From: Deinandra increscens subsp. villosa
Lineage: Eukaryota; Streptophyta; Magnoliopsida; Asterales; Asteraceae
Assembly (NCBI GenBank): GCA_039602395.1
Contig: JBCNJP010000006.1
Span: 41,317,279 to 41,381,278, forward strand
Reading direction: 5' to 3'
Length of the DNA stretch: 64,000 bases
This document shows positions 1 to 13,032 of this stretch, piece after piece; the stretch's first letter is position 1; each line of letters opens with the position of its first letter. Made by a program: the position numbers and the translations under genes. The notes below the pieces were generated by a model, which worked only from the letters and a program-made list of their open reading frames with translations, searched no databases and was not told the origin of the DNA.

Positions 1-2154
1 GACACGCGACATATGATCGCCTAGACCACTTTTGGCGAAAATCCAAATTTAGTGCAAAGATCTAACAAAGTGAGAGTACACCAGGGGTTTTTGATATTCG
101 AATGGTTCCCTGCAGGGATATGCATTTTATGTAGTATGGAAGGAGCAAAACTAGGATGGAGAGTGCCAATTGCTTGCTTCGTGAAGTCAAGTAAGGGTGT
201 GGGACAACCTCGTGTATGTTAGTTGCAACTACATTTCCTAAAGTACAACATGGGAGCTTAGGATATCAATCTGAGTGAATGCAAATTATGTAATAGATAG
301 TATACAATTCAGAGAAAGAATAATCCATCAGCCCTAACAAAAAATAGTATATATAATAATAATAATTTTCGGCAAGGCATTCGTATGAAAAGGTGTCTAG
401 GTGAACGTGTTAACGGTTGCAAAATTTGATAGAGTGAATATCCCATTACGAGGGATCGACATGGCTCATGCACACAAGTATGTTAAATCTCCTTAGTGTT
501 TTCATGCGTCCGTAGATATAAGTCGTTCTCGTCAGGATCTTGGTTTAAATGGTTTTCAAAGGTACGATGAGGTATAGGTGTGAAATAAAAGTGTCTTCGA
601 AGCATAGAGCATCAGGATATTCAAAGGTGATTACCGACTTTGAATGGGAGTACACATGTACTATTGTTAGGGTTTAGTACGGATGTACTGCAGATCAAAC
701 TGTCAAGTTTATAAAAGGGTTGAGGGCTTCTATCACCTCGACGGATGCTCGAAAGTTTATCCAAATGGCAGTTGGTTTCAAAAGTGTTACCACTTACGCG
801 GGAGAAAAAAAACTACTCCTCGATGCATGATTCTAGGATCTTAAGTTGATCATTAGATCGTTCGCCATTTGATTAGTAATAGACATGGTTTTTTTGAATG
901 AAATGTGTCTAGAAAAGAAAGAGAAAGGCGATAGGGATCCATGTACTTGCAGACCGTCTTGCGTCTCTAGGTTGAAGTTGTGAAAGTTCTTCTAGGCATA
1001 CAATCGCATATTGTTCGTCACATATATTGTCGTAATAGGAATTTTAACAAGTGGGGGAAAGTTTGTATGGATAACTTGGTTTAATACTCTCCAAGAGAGG
1101 ATATAGTCATTCGACCTTTAGAATCTTGGTGTACTCAGAATGTGAGGAGCAGGAAAACAAGGTCAACAGTTCCAATAACAATGGATTATAAGGGGTTCAT
1201 GCTTGAAGAGTGTAAATAGAGTTCTTATAAAATACGTTAGAGTATTGCTAGGGAGGGTGAAAAATCGGTTTCATTATTGGTGATGTTAACGAGCTGGAAA
1301 GCTATACAAGAGAGTAACATTTCACGATTGAAAGATTGAAAACTTATCCGAAACATAAAGGATAATTACGAGTTCCAGAATCAGAAATCATTGGGAATTA
1401 GCTCACATATGATTCGAATCATGAAAAAAACAACTTTTACGGGTTCAGGAAGTCCTTTCACCTACATTGCTCCATTAGGTGAGACTATATTTGCGGCGAG
1501 GTATAAAGTTGTGAGGTCGTGACGAGGCTGTGGCAACAGGTTTTCGTTCACACAAGAAATGCCAGGGAGCACAAGGCGAGAGAAGGAAACTTCACAAAGG
1601 TTTTCTGCCGAAAGATACGTTCCAGTGATCGAGGTATATACTTCCTCTCTTTTTGTTTATCCAAGGTTGTCTGAATGTTTATCGGACTAAAGCTCATCTC
1701 ATTGCTCCAGGGTTATAAGAGTTCTAGAAATGGATCTAGCAGGTAAAGTCATAAAAGTGTGGTTATGATTCAGGATGATTCAAAACTAGCCAAGGATTTT
1801 ATCGAAAGTTTTCACAGTTAAGGAAATCTTGCCATCAAAATGGACGTGTTCAACGATGTCATACCAGGACTGACATTTGACATTTGCAATATTTTTCTAA
1901 AGAGTTTTTGAAGGGACTAGAATCCATATATAAAAGAGATGAGGTTAAATCGAGTCCAACATGTTTGATATTCAAAGATCGTGAGGTTTTATAAACAGGA
2001 ATTTGTATCTGTTATAGTCACTAGCTTGCCAAGTAGGGTTCACCAGGATTTCTATAAACTGCAAATTACATTTACGTGTGCACCCGTAACGGTAATTTAC
2101 CTTGTATGGTCACCCTAGTTCCTCTTACTTTAGCTACTAGGTATGATGGAGTAT
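1..2154 (-). mobile_element. Non-coding interior of a LARD-like LTR element, left piece
   Basis: No credible gene is present; the only reading frames are short and unlike known proteins. The stretch aligns on the same strand with about 27.7-30.37 kb, the interior of LARD A. The last part (about 2065-2150, around the string GTGTGCACCCGTAAC) matches 30288-30370 closely. Its continuation resumes at 39420, after TR-GAG1. At 40403-40415 comes a minus-strand primer-binding site, so the element points to the left. The interior near the left LTR lies outside the window. Homology to LARD A is seen by eye; the LARD label is inference from the lack of coding capacity. Confidence 0.7.
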
Positions 2155-2423
2155 TGTTGATGCATAATTCTAGGTCTTCATGTGAAGTATCAAATACAAG
2201 ACAAAGTGTTGCAAGATTACTGTGATCCGAACTGTAGGCGAACTGCCAGTTCGGACTCACACAAACTTGTCCGAATTGGCAGTTCGGATGATCTTGATTT
2301 AGCTTAGAATGTTCATCTATAAATAGCTTTTCTTGTTTACAGAATAGAGGTTCTGGTAATATCTTCTGTGTGTGTTTTCCTATGTATTCTCTCTCTGGTT
2401 AATACAAGTCATTTGTATTTACT
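2155..2423 (+). repeat. TR-GAG1 5' LTR, first 269 bp
   Basis: It matches 39083-39351. A TATA-like CTATAAATAG at 2318-2327 lies where an LTR promoter is expected. The sequence holds inverted TTCGG/CCGAA motifs (about 2226-2290). It is cut by the Athila insertion after TTACT (2419-2423) and the LTR resumes at 16477. Confidence 0.9.
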
Positions 2424-4046
2424 TGATGTGTCGGATTTGAACAAGAAAAACGGTCAAGTTAAAATTGGTAAATACTGAGTGACCAAACCACACACTAGGG
2501 CAAGCGTACCCGTCGTATGCAATATAGTATCAATAAGTACCGAGTATCAATCCACGGACGCGTAATCAGACTGCCGATAATGTATCATAACTAATATTTA
2601 ACCGATGCAATTGGAATGATTGATTTAAGTAAACTAAGCAAGCAATAAAAACTAGCAGTAAACAATGCAAACGGCAGAGAATCAAAATGAGAGAGATATC
2701 ACCTAGCCTAGAATCCACTAAACCCAAATAAGAGCCCCGGATCAACCAATCAACATGAACTATCACCAAAAGAGAATAACCTAACCAAGGAGGACTATAG
2801 ACACATCCTGAATGATCAGAAAATTCTAAATGAAGCACAGATAGCAGAATATGTGAATTTGCACAACAGTTTCACAGTTTCGGTCAAAACAAGCGAAACT
2901 CGCATAAATCGGGAAACACTAAGAGAGGTCTCTCTAAATGAATCCTAATACATGCAATGACACTAATTTCGATTATCTGGGACCTAGAATCACTAAACAC
3001 GAATAAATAGGCTCAAATCTCGCGGTCACAAGTATTCTAACCTATCAAACAATGTCTAGCCAATAACTAGCAAATGGAATAACTCGGTCAAGTTCATTCC
3101 ACAAGGATGCACACAAAATCAGCTGCTAATCAATGAAATATCATCATGTAGGAGGTCTCCGGATCATGCATCAACCCAAAACCAATTTAAGTCTAAGGAT
3201 TAACAATAAACTAACTAATAATGGTTGCAATTCCACAATCCCTATCAATCAGTCCACATAATACATCATTAACAGCAGCTAATTAAGCACACATAATCAT
3301 CCCAAACAATCAAAACTAGAATCATGAGCAAAAATCACATAATCATGTTGAAAAGTCAAACCAAAAAGTCAAAATGGGTAAAGCTTCATCTAAACTAGGT
3401 GATAAATGAGAAATCAGCCAAACATCATGTATCTAAACAAAAATCAGTCCAATCTAAACAATACATGATCATACAATCAACAACTAGGGAGAAGAAACCG
3501 GAAGATGATGAATTTTCAAACCGAAGCCTTCAAATATTCAATCTAAGCTCCAAGATCTTCAGTCCGACCCTTGATTGCTCCAGAAATGCTCCTCTCCTCT
3601 CGTTTCCGACTCACGCTGCTGCTCTTAGTCGAACTCCCAATAACCCTAGGCTCAACAAATGCTTAAATGCTCGTTTTGGAATTTTTAGCCGACTGGGCCC
3701 GTTTACGGACCCATGAGAACCTGGAAAGGGAGACTCGCTGGTCCATGAAGCCCACTTTTCTATTTTCTGGATTCCAGGTTCGCAGACCAGCAAGAACTGA
3801 CAGACTTGGGCTCACTGGTCCATGACTGACACTGCAGCAGATTTTCAATTTTTCTATCTTTCACTCCCGCGCTCCAAATCGCGTTCCGTTTTCGCCCGAA
3901 TCACCACAAATCAACCAACACCACCAGATCTCCTAAAATTCAACATATGAACAATTACGTACCAAAATATCATCAAAAACTTAAACAAAAGCCGGATAAA
4001 ATGCGGGATTAATCACTCGAAAACATGTATAAGATGCGGGGCATCA
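2424..4046 (-). repeat. Athila-like 3' LTR (left copy)
   Basis: It is the partner of 14843-16471, aligned end to end with scattered substitutions and small indels. Apparent reading frames inside (around 2566-2838 and 3399-3848) are not conserved as proteins and are treated as non-coding. Confidence 0.92.
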
Positions 4047-4062
4047 AACATCCCCACACTTA
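4047..4062 (-). other. Athila polypurine tract
   Basis: On the minus strand it reads AAGTGTGGGGATGTT directly before the 3' LTR start TGATGC. This is the expected plus-strand priming site and agrees with minus-strand orientation. Confidence 0.75.
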
Positions 4063-5710
4063 ACCCTTTTTCGTCCCAAAAACGTTCGCGATGGAATCAC
4101 AACCGGAAAAATTGACTTCTAGCTACTATTCTTTATTCAAAAACATAGATACTCACGCGATAGCCACGATTACCGGTATTTCGGTCCAAATAAACCCAAC
4201 CGCCGAAAACCAAAGCCCCTGAACATGCTTTATTCAAAATTAATTACTAATTATGGGTCCCACACAATCAATTTCGCAACTAGGCCTAATCCCGTCTCAA
4301 AGCATGAAACAGCATGGGTCAAACTGGATTAGGGCTTTTCCCACCGCAATTGAATACAATATTTATAATTTGGAGATTATGGAAAGTGAATGGATGGAAT
4401 GATGGGTGAGCTTGAATTGAATTTATTTATTTAATCCTAAAACTAGGGCGAGTTTCCACCTGACATTACATCTCCTGAGTCCTTATCCCGAGAGGTAGTC
4501 AGCAGGCTTTGACCCTCGCACACAAAACCACATCACCCCGACAGATCATCTCCGGAGTCACTATCCATAGAGGTAGAACGTAGGATCAGCGAATTTTGTG
4601 CGCTTTATTCGATTTCTTTTTTTGCATAAATAATATTCAAAACAAGCTCAAGATGGATGGATGGATGTGATGGATGGGGCGCCACTATTTCTCGGATATA
4701 TTTTCATAAAAAGATCATAGTGTGCCGGGTTATCTCCAAAACATTAACATTTTATTCAATTGAGGTACCTATCAGCTTATTCAACAGTTTCGGCTTTGCT
4801 ACTACACTAAAGGCGGGAACCCACAATATTTATTTAAATATTTATTTAAGTAGCGAAATCAGGTTTTTTAAGCTTTCAGAAATCAGCTGGGTCTACCAGC
4901 ACATCAAAAAACTAAGCGCGCTTTCAACTTTATTCAATTTTATTTATATTCACCAAAAAGCCAAAAATTTCAGTTTTTCTATCATTTTCCATTTTTTACC
5001 GCAAACAAATCCAAAGGACCATGTAAAAACACAACTGGGGGAAAAGATCAAAAAATTTCAAAAATTTTCACAATTTCAAGCAATTTTAGTTCAATTTACC
5101 CTCCTCCCCACACTTATTTCGTACATTGCCCTCAATGTATGGTAAATCACAATCAAGCACAAAAAGAGGTAAAGGGAACTGAAATACTCCCCTGATCACT
5201 ATCGATGTGCCAGTGAACTGTATAATGAATCTCGAACAGCTCTCGACCAATAAAATGCCAGAACTGTCGGAAGATGTGCCAAATGAGCCTAAAAATCTCC
5301 AAAACTGAATGATGAAACAGCTCTCAAACAACAGGTGCCGGAACTGCTTCTCAGATAAGTATCTAGTCACACACAACACACATCAAAGCCAACATCAAAT
5401 AGATACATAATAGTGCAAAGTATCAAGTCAACCCAACCCATACACAAGATATCCTGAGTTTGTACCTCTAAATATATACATCAAAATCAAAAGAAAAAAG
5501 ATACAACTCGGATAAGAAGTAACCGATGTCTCAAGGCTGCTGAACTGGTGGAGGCTGGGTTGGAGGTGGTAGTGGCTGAAAACCTGGAACTGCAACGGCG
5601 AGTGCTGCAACTACCTGCACAAACCAGTCCTGCATATGGCGCTGCTGCGCTGTCTGCTGAGCTGCAAGGGCCTCAATAGCCTGAGTCTGAGCTGCAAGAA
5701 GGCAGCTGTG
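4063..5710 (-). other. Athila 3' untranslated spacer, no gene seen
   Basis: AT-rich sequence lies between the envelope-position frames and the 3' LTR. The frame at 4657-5145 is on the wrong strand, of low complexity, and rejected. A short imperfect repeat (about 4472-4500 and 4548-4575, sharing GAGTC and AGAGGTAG) is visible; its role is unknown. Confidence 0.6.
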
Positions 5711-6988
5711 CTACTGAATAGCCTGAGTCTGCCGAGCCTGAGTAGAGAGAGGGCGAGGCCTAGGAATATCCGCATGTGGCTCAGGGGGAACATCAACTGC
5801 GGCGGCCGTGGCCACTATGTGATCCAATGCGGCCTGCAACCTCACGCGCTCGTCCGGCATCCTGGTATGAGGTACCGGATCGGGAGCTGGCTGGACTGGA
5901 TACCGGATCTGATCATCTGGACCGACGACTGGGGGAATTACCAACTGACGTGTGCCTAGAAAGCGAATAACCCCGTCGCTGGTGTCTCTATCATCTGCAT
6001 CTGCTGAATAGCCCAGACGTTCAATGGAGATGCCTCGGATGTCCGAGTCAAGACCTCAGCTGGAGGCACATCAATGCCATCTGGTGGCGGCAGCAAACCA
6101 TAGCTCCTAGCCAGGCGCGTAACAAAAGCGCCACATCCAATCGCAGCTCCCGGTCGAGTGGTATAATGACGCTTGATCGCGGCAATCAACACATGGGGAA
6201 GGTTGTAGTCATGCCCCTCAAGCAAGTAATACAAATTGACCGCATCATGCTTAGAGAGCTTATCTAAGCTCTCCTTCCGAGGAGATACGGTATGGCAAAG
6301 CACCTTGTGTAGATATCTGTGGAATGGGTCACGCGGGTAGTCGGATCTCATGTCCGTATCGTAAGGGCCATCACCAACACGCGGCCATCAAGCAGCGATG
6401 ACAGTATCTTCGAAAGTCGGTCGCAGCATTAGTGAATACGGGCTGCGTCACCTGATCCTCCGTATACAGCCCCACCCTCACTGCAAAATCAGACAGAGAT
6501 AGCTGCCTCTCCTCTCCGCCTAAACGAAATGTGATCGCGCGGTCAAATATGTAATCGCGAGGGAGACAGGGATACTGAATGGTGGATATGAACTCTAAGG
6601 ACAGTTCCTCCCAGACTGGGTCATCAATCGTCATCAGCGCCCTCCATTGTCCTGTGATGAGCTCCTCAGCTCGCGCGGTAACCCCTAATGTCTCAAACAG
6701 CGGCCAGTGGAGAGGCCGGACTCGCAAGAAAGGCATAGTGAGTAATGTCCTAAGACGGGTGTACTCCACATAATCTCTATGAAAACGGAGCCACGGGTGC
6801 CTATGTAGGGGAACATATGGGACGGTACCCTTAGCGGGGGCCTCGCCCTCAACTGGAAGTGGCTCTATAACCGGTGGTGGAGGTGGTCTCTCAACTGCAG
6901 CCTTCTTCTTTGGTGCCGAGCACTTCTTGCGCTTCTTTCCCGCCCCCGAAGATTGACCTTTAGCTATATCTGCAAAATTTCTCAACAA
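5711..6988 (-). pseudogene. Envelope-position extra ORF of the Athila-like element, broken
   Basis: Three minus-strand segments (6371-6988, 205 aa; 5956-6351, 131 aa; 5711-5944, 77 aa) follow one another; the first and third share a frame and the middle one is shifted. The first part starts with a lysine-rich patch (KKRKK, KKKAA) and a proline run, then a globular stretch with W/F/R-rich segments such as HPWLRFHRDYVEYTRL and RDYIFDRAITFRLGG. Plant Athila elements carry such an extra ORF downstream of integrase, variously called ORF1-like or envelope-like. I see no signal peptide, membrane segment or fusion motif, so an envelope role is not supported by the sequence. The position is the main evidence; the family name is inference. 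Confidence 0.6.
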
Positions 6989-9300
6989 AATTAAGTTAGT
7001 ACAATGAAGAAAATGAGAACATATGGAAATCGGGCTTCAGACGGGCAATAGCTGAAATAATCAGCAAAGTAATGCAATCTGATTGAATGCAATAACCAGA
7101 ACCAGCTAAACCCGAGTGAAACCCTAACACGAACCGCCCAATTGTCGTTTATGAAGAGAACGACTCGCATGTCAAGTCAATGTGATCAGAAAGCACAAAT
7201 CTCCCGAAAATCGGGCATGGAGATTGAGTACTAATGGCCCGCATTACGGCACAAATCTCCGAAAAATCGGGCATGACCCGTTCGTTTCTCGGACAAACCA
7301 ACACCCAATTTGGGTGTTCAAATCATCCAATCAAACAAAATCAAGCAGATAGGCATCAAGGGCATCAGAATTGAAACTTTAACAATTAAAACCTAAAGTT
7401 AACAAAGATAAACGAGAAACTATAAAAACTACTAACATGTAAACTAAGAATCGTAACGAAACAAGGAAACTAAACCTAAAACGAGCAATGAACCTAAACA
7501 ATCAATATAAACACATGGAATTAAAACAAAGAAGCCCTAAGTAATTAAACATATTTTTCTGATATTTGTTAATAAACACGGGTAAAAAGAACCGACATCT
7601 AAAGAAATAAACCTAGAAAAAGCAAAACATAAACTCAGGTAACAAAAAAAACTAAATTATCCAAGAAAACGAAACTTAAACTATCTAAAGGGGTTTTAAG
7701 ATAGAACCTTAAAATTGAAACGCTAACCTCACTAACCCAAAGCCAAACTACCTACAAGCGCTTAGATCATCACAGGAAGAAACTCATTTCTCTAATTATG
7801 CAACACAAACAGAATTGAAAGCGAATGTGACCAAACCTTTGCAACCGAATCACCCTAATCATGTCAAAATGCATATAAACCTCGCAAATATCTTGATATT
7901 AAGATCCAAATCCGCTCACTAAATAGGCATACAGAACAAGAATATCAACATAAATTTATCATATTTAGCATTGCAGAATTCTTCTGCGTTGCATTACATG
8001 ATATCTAATAACTAAGTAAGCACTAATATGCAAAATCAATAAGAAGAAATCAACAATATCAAACTGTTTAACAAATGAAACTATAAATTCATACCCGATT
8101 CTGTTTAAGCAAGAGAGAAAGAAATTAAATTGCAGATGATGATCAGAGATGATGTTGCGGAAGCTGAGATGTGTTCGTCGGAGAAAGAGGGCGGCGGCGG
8201 TTCTGTGTAGTCTGAGTGCAGGAGGAAAAAGGGAGGGGGTGCGAGGTGTGGTTTTGTGTGCGATGGGTAACCCTCGTCGGGCGACGAGCGTGGATGAGGA
8301 TGGAGGTGGACGTAGGAGACGGTGGTGGTAATCGGAGAGAGAAAGGGCGGCGAAGCAGAAGGAACCGAAGATGGTGGGGGAATCGGGTGAGGGCTGGCCG
8401 GCGAAGGGAGAGATGGCGGTGGGTTGGTGCGCCGGCGACAGCGGGAATGGGGCTGGTGGGTAGTCGCCGACTGAGAGATGAGGGTCGGAGTGGTTGGCTA
8501 GAAACGCCGGTGGTAGCAAGTCGACGGGGACGGGGGAGGTGAATGGAGGGATTTGGGGGAATTGTGAACAAAATTTGGGTATTTAAAAATCTTAAAACAT
8601 AAATTTGACCTTTCAAAATCGTGAACCGGGTTTTAAGGTGGGTCGCGGACGAACGAGATTAAAAGAGTGGGGCTCGATGGTCCATGACTGCAGTACACCA
8701 GCAAAAACAGAAAATTTTAAACATTCTAAAACCATCCGAAACGCGGAGTTATCCAACCCAGTCAACGACAACCTTCAACAACTATCAACACACTTCCCGG
8801 GACTGTTCGGGAATCACAAATAATTTAACAAACCTGATTTGCTCGTCGTTTACCCGAATCAAAACCAAAAACTTCAAAGATTGCCAAAATTTGCAAAGTC
8901 TTCAACTTGGCATGCAAAAAGATGCAATCCTCACCCGTTTGATCTGAATTCTGCCCCGGATGCATCTACAAACCTGCAAAACAAAAAACCATGCATAAAA
9001 TGGAAAAAGAAAGATCAAATGTAAACAATTTACCTAAAACTACCCAAAAGTCAAAGTTGACCAAGAAAAAGTCAAACAAAGCTAGAAAACAACCAAACAA
9101 GACCCAATTACCTAAATTAACCATAAGACCTAAACGGGCTGCCTCCCGAAAGCGCTGAAGTTATTTAAGAGTCGTCAGCCAGACTCGGCCGCACGATCAG
9201 GGCGGAACGTCCAAAAGCATAACAACCTTCTCATTCGCGTCAAACGGACCTGAAAAGTAATGCTTTAACCGATGTACGTTAACCTTGAATGAGGTACCGT
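6989..9300 (-). other. Athila non-coding spacer with a GC-rich island
   Basis: AT-rich and apparently non-coding, except for a GC-rich block at about 8143-8560. That block supports overlapping open frames on both strands, all of low-complexity R/P/S/G composition; none looks like a protein family. The block may be a captured fragment or an internal regulatory region. A sentence-like echo of the LTR (TGGTCCATGACTG at about 8679-8691, compare 3820-3832) suggests an old duplication. Confidence 0.5.
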
Positions 9301-9308
9301 CAACTCCT

Positions 9309-12090
9309 TCAATCTCGACCATCCCATACGGAAAAAAACTGTTTAACCACGTGAGGACCGGACCATCTAGACTTCAATTTACCCGGAAACAGTTTCAACC
9401 TCCAATTAAAGATAAGCACACGATCTCCCGGTTTGAAGTCTTTCTTCCTAATGTGACTGTCATGAATCCTCTTGGTCCGCGCTTTGTACGAACCGGCTGT
9501 CTCATACGCGTGATCGCGTAACTCCTCCAACTCATGTAACTGAAAGAATCGTCCTCGAGTTGCCTCATCTAAATCCGGATTAACGGCCTTAATAGCCTAA
9601 TAAGCGCGATGCTCGATCTCAACTGGTAAATGACACGCCTTCCCGTAAATCAACCTAAACGGCGTCGTGCCCGTAGGTGTCTTGTAAGCCGTACGGAAAG
9701 CCCACAATGCGTCATCTAGTTTCTCCGCCCAATCCTTACGGTTCTTGCTAACTGTTTTCTCTAAAATTTTCTTAATCCCGCGATTCGTGACCTCAACCTG
9801 CCCACTCATCTGGGGATGATATGGTGGAGCTAGCCTATGCGTAACCCCATAACGCTGCAACGCCTTCTCCATCTACGTGTTGTAAAAGTGGGTGCCACGA
9901 TCGCTAATCAGTGCCTTTGGCACTCCAAACCTCGCGAACAGTTTTCTCAAAAACCTCACGACAACTCTCGCATCATTAGTGGGGAGGGCTTGTGCCTCGA
10001 CCCACTTCGAAACATAATCAACCGCAACGAGAATGTATTTGTTTCCGCGAGATGGCGCAAACGGACCCATAAAATCAATACCCCAGATATCAAAAATCTC
10101 ACAAACCTGAATACTAGTCTGGGGCATCTCATATCTCTTTCCTAAATTGCATGCGCGCTGACAATTATCACATTTGCTAATCATCTCAATCGCATCTCGA
10201 TAAATGGTCGGCCAGTAGAAACCCGACTCAAACACCTTCTTGGCGGTGTAAAGCACTGCATAATGTCCTCCGGTCGGACCCTCGTGACAATGTCTCAAAA
10301 TCTGACGTGCCTCACGTCCATGCACGCATCTCCGGATCACAGAATCAGCTCCAACTCTATACAAATGTGGATCCTCCCAAATATAATGTTTCACATCTGA
10401 CAAGAGCTTCTTCTTCTGTTGAAATGAAAGTGCTTTCCGCAAAGCGCCAATCGACAAATAATTCGCCAAGTCGGCAAACCACGGCTCCTCCGGATCATCT
10501 CTCGCATCCACAAAATCAAGCAACTCATGGGGGAAATAGTCATTGATGGGGACCCCCTTGAGCTGATCATCATCAGAAACCTCTGGACGCGAAAGATGAT
10601 CGGCCGCAACATTCTCGGCCCCTTTCTTCTCTCGAATCTCAATATCAAACTCCTGAAGTATCAAAATCCAGTGAATGAGACGTGGCTTGGCATCCTGTTT
10701 ACTAAAAAGATATTTAACCACCAAATGATCCGTGTAAACAAAAGTCTTGGACAGGACAAGATACGATCTGAATTTATCGAAGGCAAACACAACAGCTAGG
10801 AGCTCTTTCTCAGTCGTAGTGTAATTCTCCTGTGCATCATTAAGAGTCCTGCTGGCATAGTAAATCGGATGGAAGTGTTTGTCCCTCCTCTGTCCTAAGA
10901 CTACTCCTACTGCGAAATCGCTCGCATCACACATCAACTCAAAGGGTTGCGACCAATCGGGTGCAACCATGATCGGAGTGTTCACCAACTTGTCTTTGAT
11001 CAAGTTGAACGCTGTCAAACACTCATCAGAAAACACAAATGGGACATCTTTCTCTAAGAGTTGTGTCATCGGCCTAGTGTTTTTCGAAAAATCGCGTATG
11101 AATCGGCGGTAAAAACCAACGTGGCCTAAGAAACTCCTATTCGCTCTAACTGAAGTGGGAGGTGGAAGTCTAGAAAAAGTATCAACTTTGGGTCGATCCA
11201 CCTCAAGCCCTGCACGTGAAATCTTGTGCCCAAGCACAATACCCTCGCGAACCATGAAATGACACTTCTCCCAATTAAGCACCAGGTTCGTCTCCTCACA
11301 TCGAGCTAACATCCGTGATAAGCTCGTCAAACGCTGATCAAAGGAACTCCCGTAAACAGAAAAATCATCCATGAAAACCTCCATGGAGTTCTCGATCATA
11401 TCATGAAAAATCGCGACCATACAGCGCTGAAATGACGCTGGAGCGTTACATAATCCAAACGGCATGCGTCGGTACGCGAATGTGCCATGGGGACATGTAA
11501 ATGTGGTTTTCTCCTAATCCTCCGGTGCGATGGGGATCTGGAAATAACCCGAAAAGCCATCAAGAAAGCAGAAATAACTATGACCGGCTAAACGCTTCAA
11601 CATCTGATCAATGAATGGTAGGGGGAAATGATCTTTCCTCGTAGCATCGTTGATTTTGCGATAGTCAATGCAAACTCTCCACCCCGTAACCGTGCACGTA
11701 GGAATCATCTCATTCCTCTCATTCACTACAACAACTGTCATGCCCCCTTTCTTGTGCACAACCTGAACTGGACTAACCCACGGTGAATCAGAGATAGGAT
11801 ATATCAAACCAGCATCTAAAAGCTTCAAAACCTCTTTCTTTACCACATCATGCATGTTCGGATTCAGTCGTCTCTGTCTCTGCACAACAGGCTTAAACTC
11901 ATCCTCCATCAAAATCTTATGCGTGCAAATAGAAGGGCTAATCCCCTTAATGTCCATAATCTTCCACGCAATAGCTTGTTTGTGCCCTCGCAGCATATCT
12001 AACAACCACAATTTCTCATCAACCGTCAAATTTGATGCAATGATCACAGGAAGTCTTGAATCCGTCTCTAAAAATGCATACTCCAAGTGA
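9309..12090 (-). pseudogene. Athila-like pol: reverse transcriptase, RNase H, integrase (three in-frame stops)
   Basis: One reading frame runs the whole length. The reverse transcriptase begins about 12086 and has PWVSPVQVVHKKGG, RVCIDYRKIN, LDGFSGYFQIPI, MPFGLCNAPASFQ and the active-site motif FMDDF (about 11364-11375). RNase H follows (MCDASDFAVG, YTTTEKELLAVVFA). Integrase has the zinc-binding H-H-C-C region (HCHEGPTGGH, CDNCQ), core aspartates in GIDFMG and SDRGTHF, the glutamate in GQVEVTNRG, and a C-terminal basic module near 9309-9530. TAG stops occur at 11511-11513, just after 9873 and at 9597-9599, each explained by one transition, so the enzyme is inactive as it stands. Assignment to reverse transcriptase-RNase H-integrase is certain; the Athila lineage is inferred from LTR, primer site and the extra ORF. 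Confidence 0.95.
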
Positions 12091-12108
12091 GATGGTAACT
12101 CCTTAAGC

Positions 12109-12142
12109 TCTAATGTCGACGGATCTCTAATGTCGACGGATC
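12109..12142. repeat. 17-bp tandem duplication in Athila pol
   Basis: Two exact copies of a 17-bp unit (TCTAATGTCGACGGATC) lie side by side. Because 17 is not a multiple of three it shifts the frame between the protease and reverse transcriptase segments. Confidence 0.85.
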
Positions 12143-12289
12143 CTTAACAGACGGTCTAGATTTGGCCCTCATGGTGTCAATGACCTCAAAAACCTCCGGG
12201 CTCAAATCTAATGAACTAGTCTCCTCACTAGTCACCTCACACGCAGCCGTAGCGTACACACCAAGTTGCGGGTTAACTCCACCCCAAAT

Positions 12290-13015
12290 CTACGTATCTG
12301 AAACTCCTGAATCACAAATGTCCTCAAACTGATCACTCACGTGTGGAGTAATGGTATCAACAAAATAAAGGGTATCATCCTGATCCTGAGGACGTATCAT
12401 CGAATCGTGGATATCAAAGGTCACCGTCTCGTCCTCGACGCGTAAAGTGAGCATACCGCTGAAAACAACAACCAAAGCACCTGCGGTAGCTAAAAACGGG
12501 CGACCTAAGATAAGAGGCACGTGCTCGTCCTCATCCATATCGAGGATCACATTATCGTCCGGGAACACAAATTTATTAACTTTAACCAACATGTTCTCCG
12601 TAATACCCCTCGGATACCTGACCGAACGGTCAGCAAGCTGAATGCTCATGCGCGTGGGTGTCGGCTCACCTAGGTCTAGTCTCGCAAAAACAGAATATGA
12701 CATTAAGTTTATACTAGCACCTAGATCAGCAAGAGCATTGCTGACAGATAAACTACCAATCAAGCATGGAATCGTAAAGCTCCCCGGATCTTTCATCTTC
12801 TGCAGAAGCTTGTTCTGAAGAACAGCCGAACACTCCTCATTCAATGTAACAGTAGAAAGCTTCTCAAGTTTCTTTTTGTTTGTCAACAGATCATTCAGAA
12901 ACTTGGCATATTTAGGCATCTGAGCTAATGCCTCCACAAATGGCAGATTGATGTGCAACTGTTTGAACAAAGCCAAAAATTTACTATAATTCTCCTTAGC
13001 TTTCTCTCTCCTCAA
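12290..13015 (-). pseudogene. Athila-like aspartic protease and gag-pol linker
   Basis: 241 aa on the minus strand. The protease centre is ADLGASINLM at about residue 97 (the DLGAS form of the D-T/S-G-A motif usual in gypsy elements), with the flap-side ILGRPFL about 70 residues later. The upstream segment (FLALFKQLHINLPFVEALAQMPKYAKF) is the conserved linker found before protease in plant Athila elements. It is in a different frame from both gag and pol, so the polyprotein is broken on both sides. Confidence 0.9.
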
Positions 13016-13032
13016 CCTCCCTGGATATGGGA

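Noticed and set aside
5636..5959. Plus-strand frames of 64-107 codons
   Set aside because: Antisense to the Athila extra ORF; no independent support.
5711..6988. Retroviral-type envelope gene
   Set aside because: No signal peptide, transmembrane or fusion segment visible; only the position suggests it.
8143..8616. Open frames of 100-180 codons on both strands
   Set aside because: GC-rich low-complexity composition keeps several frames open at once; no protein-like pattern or motif.
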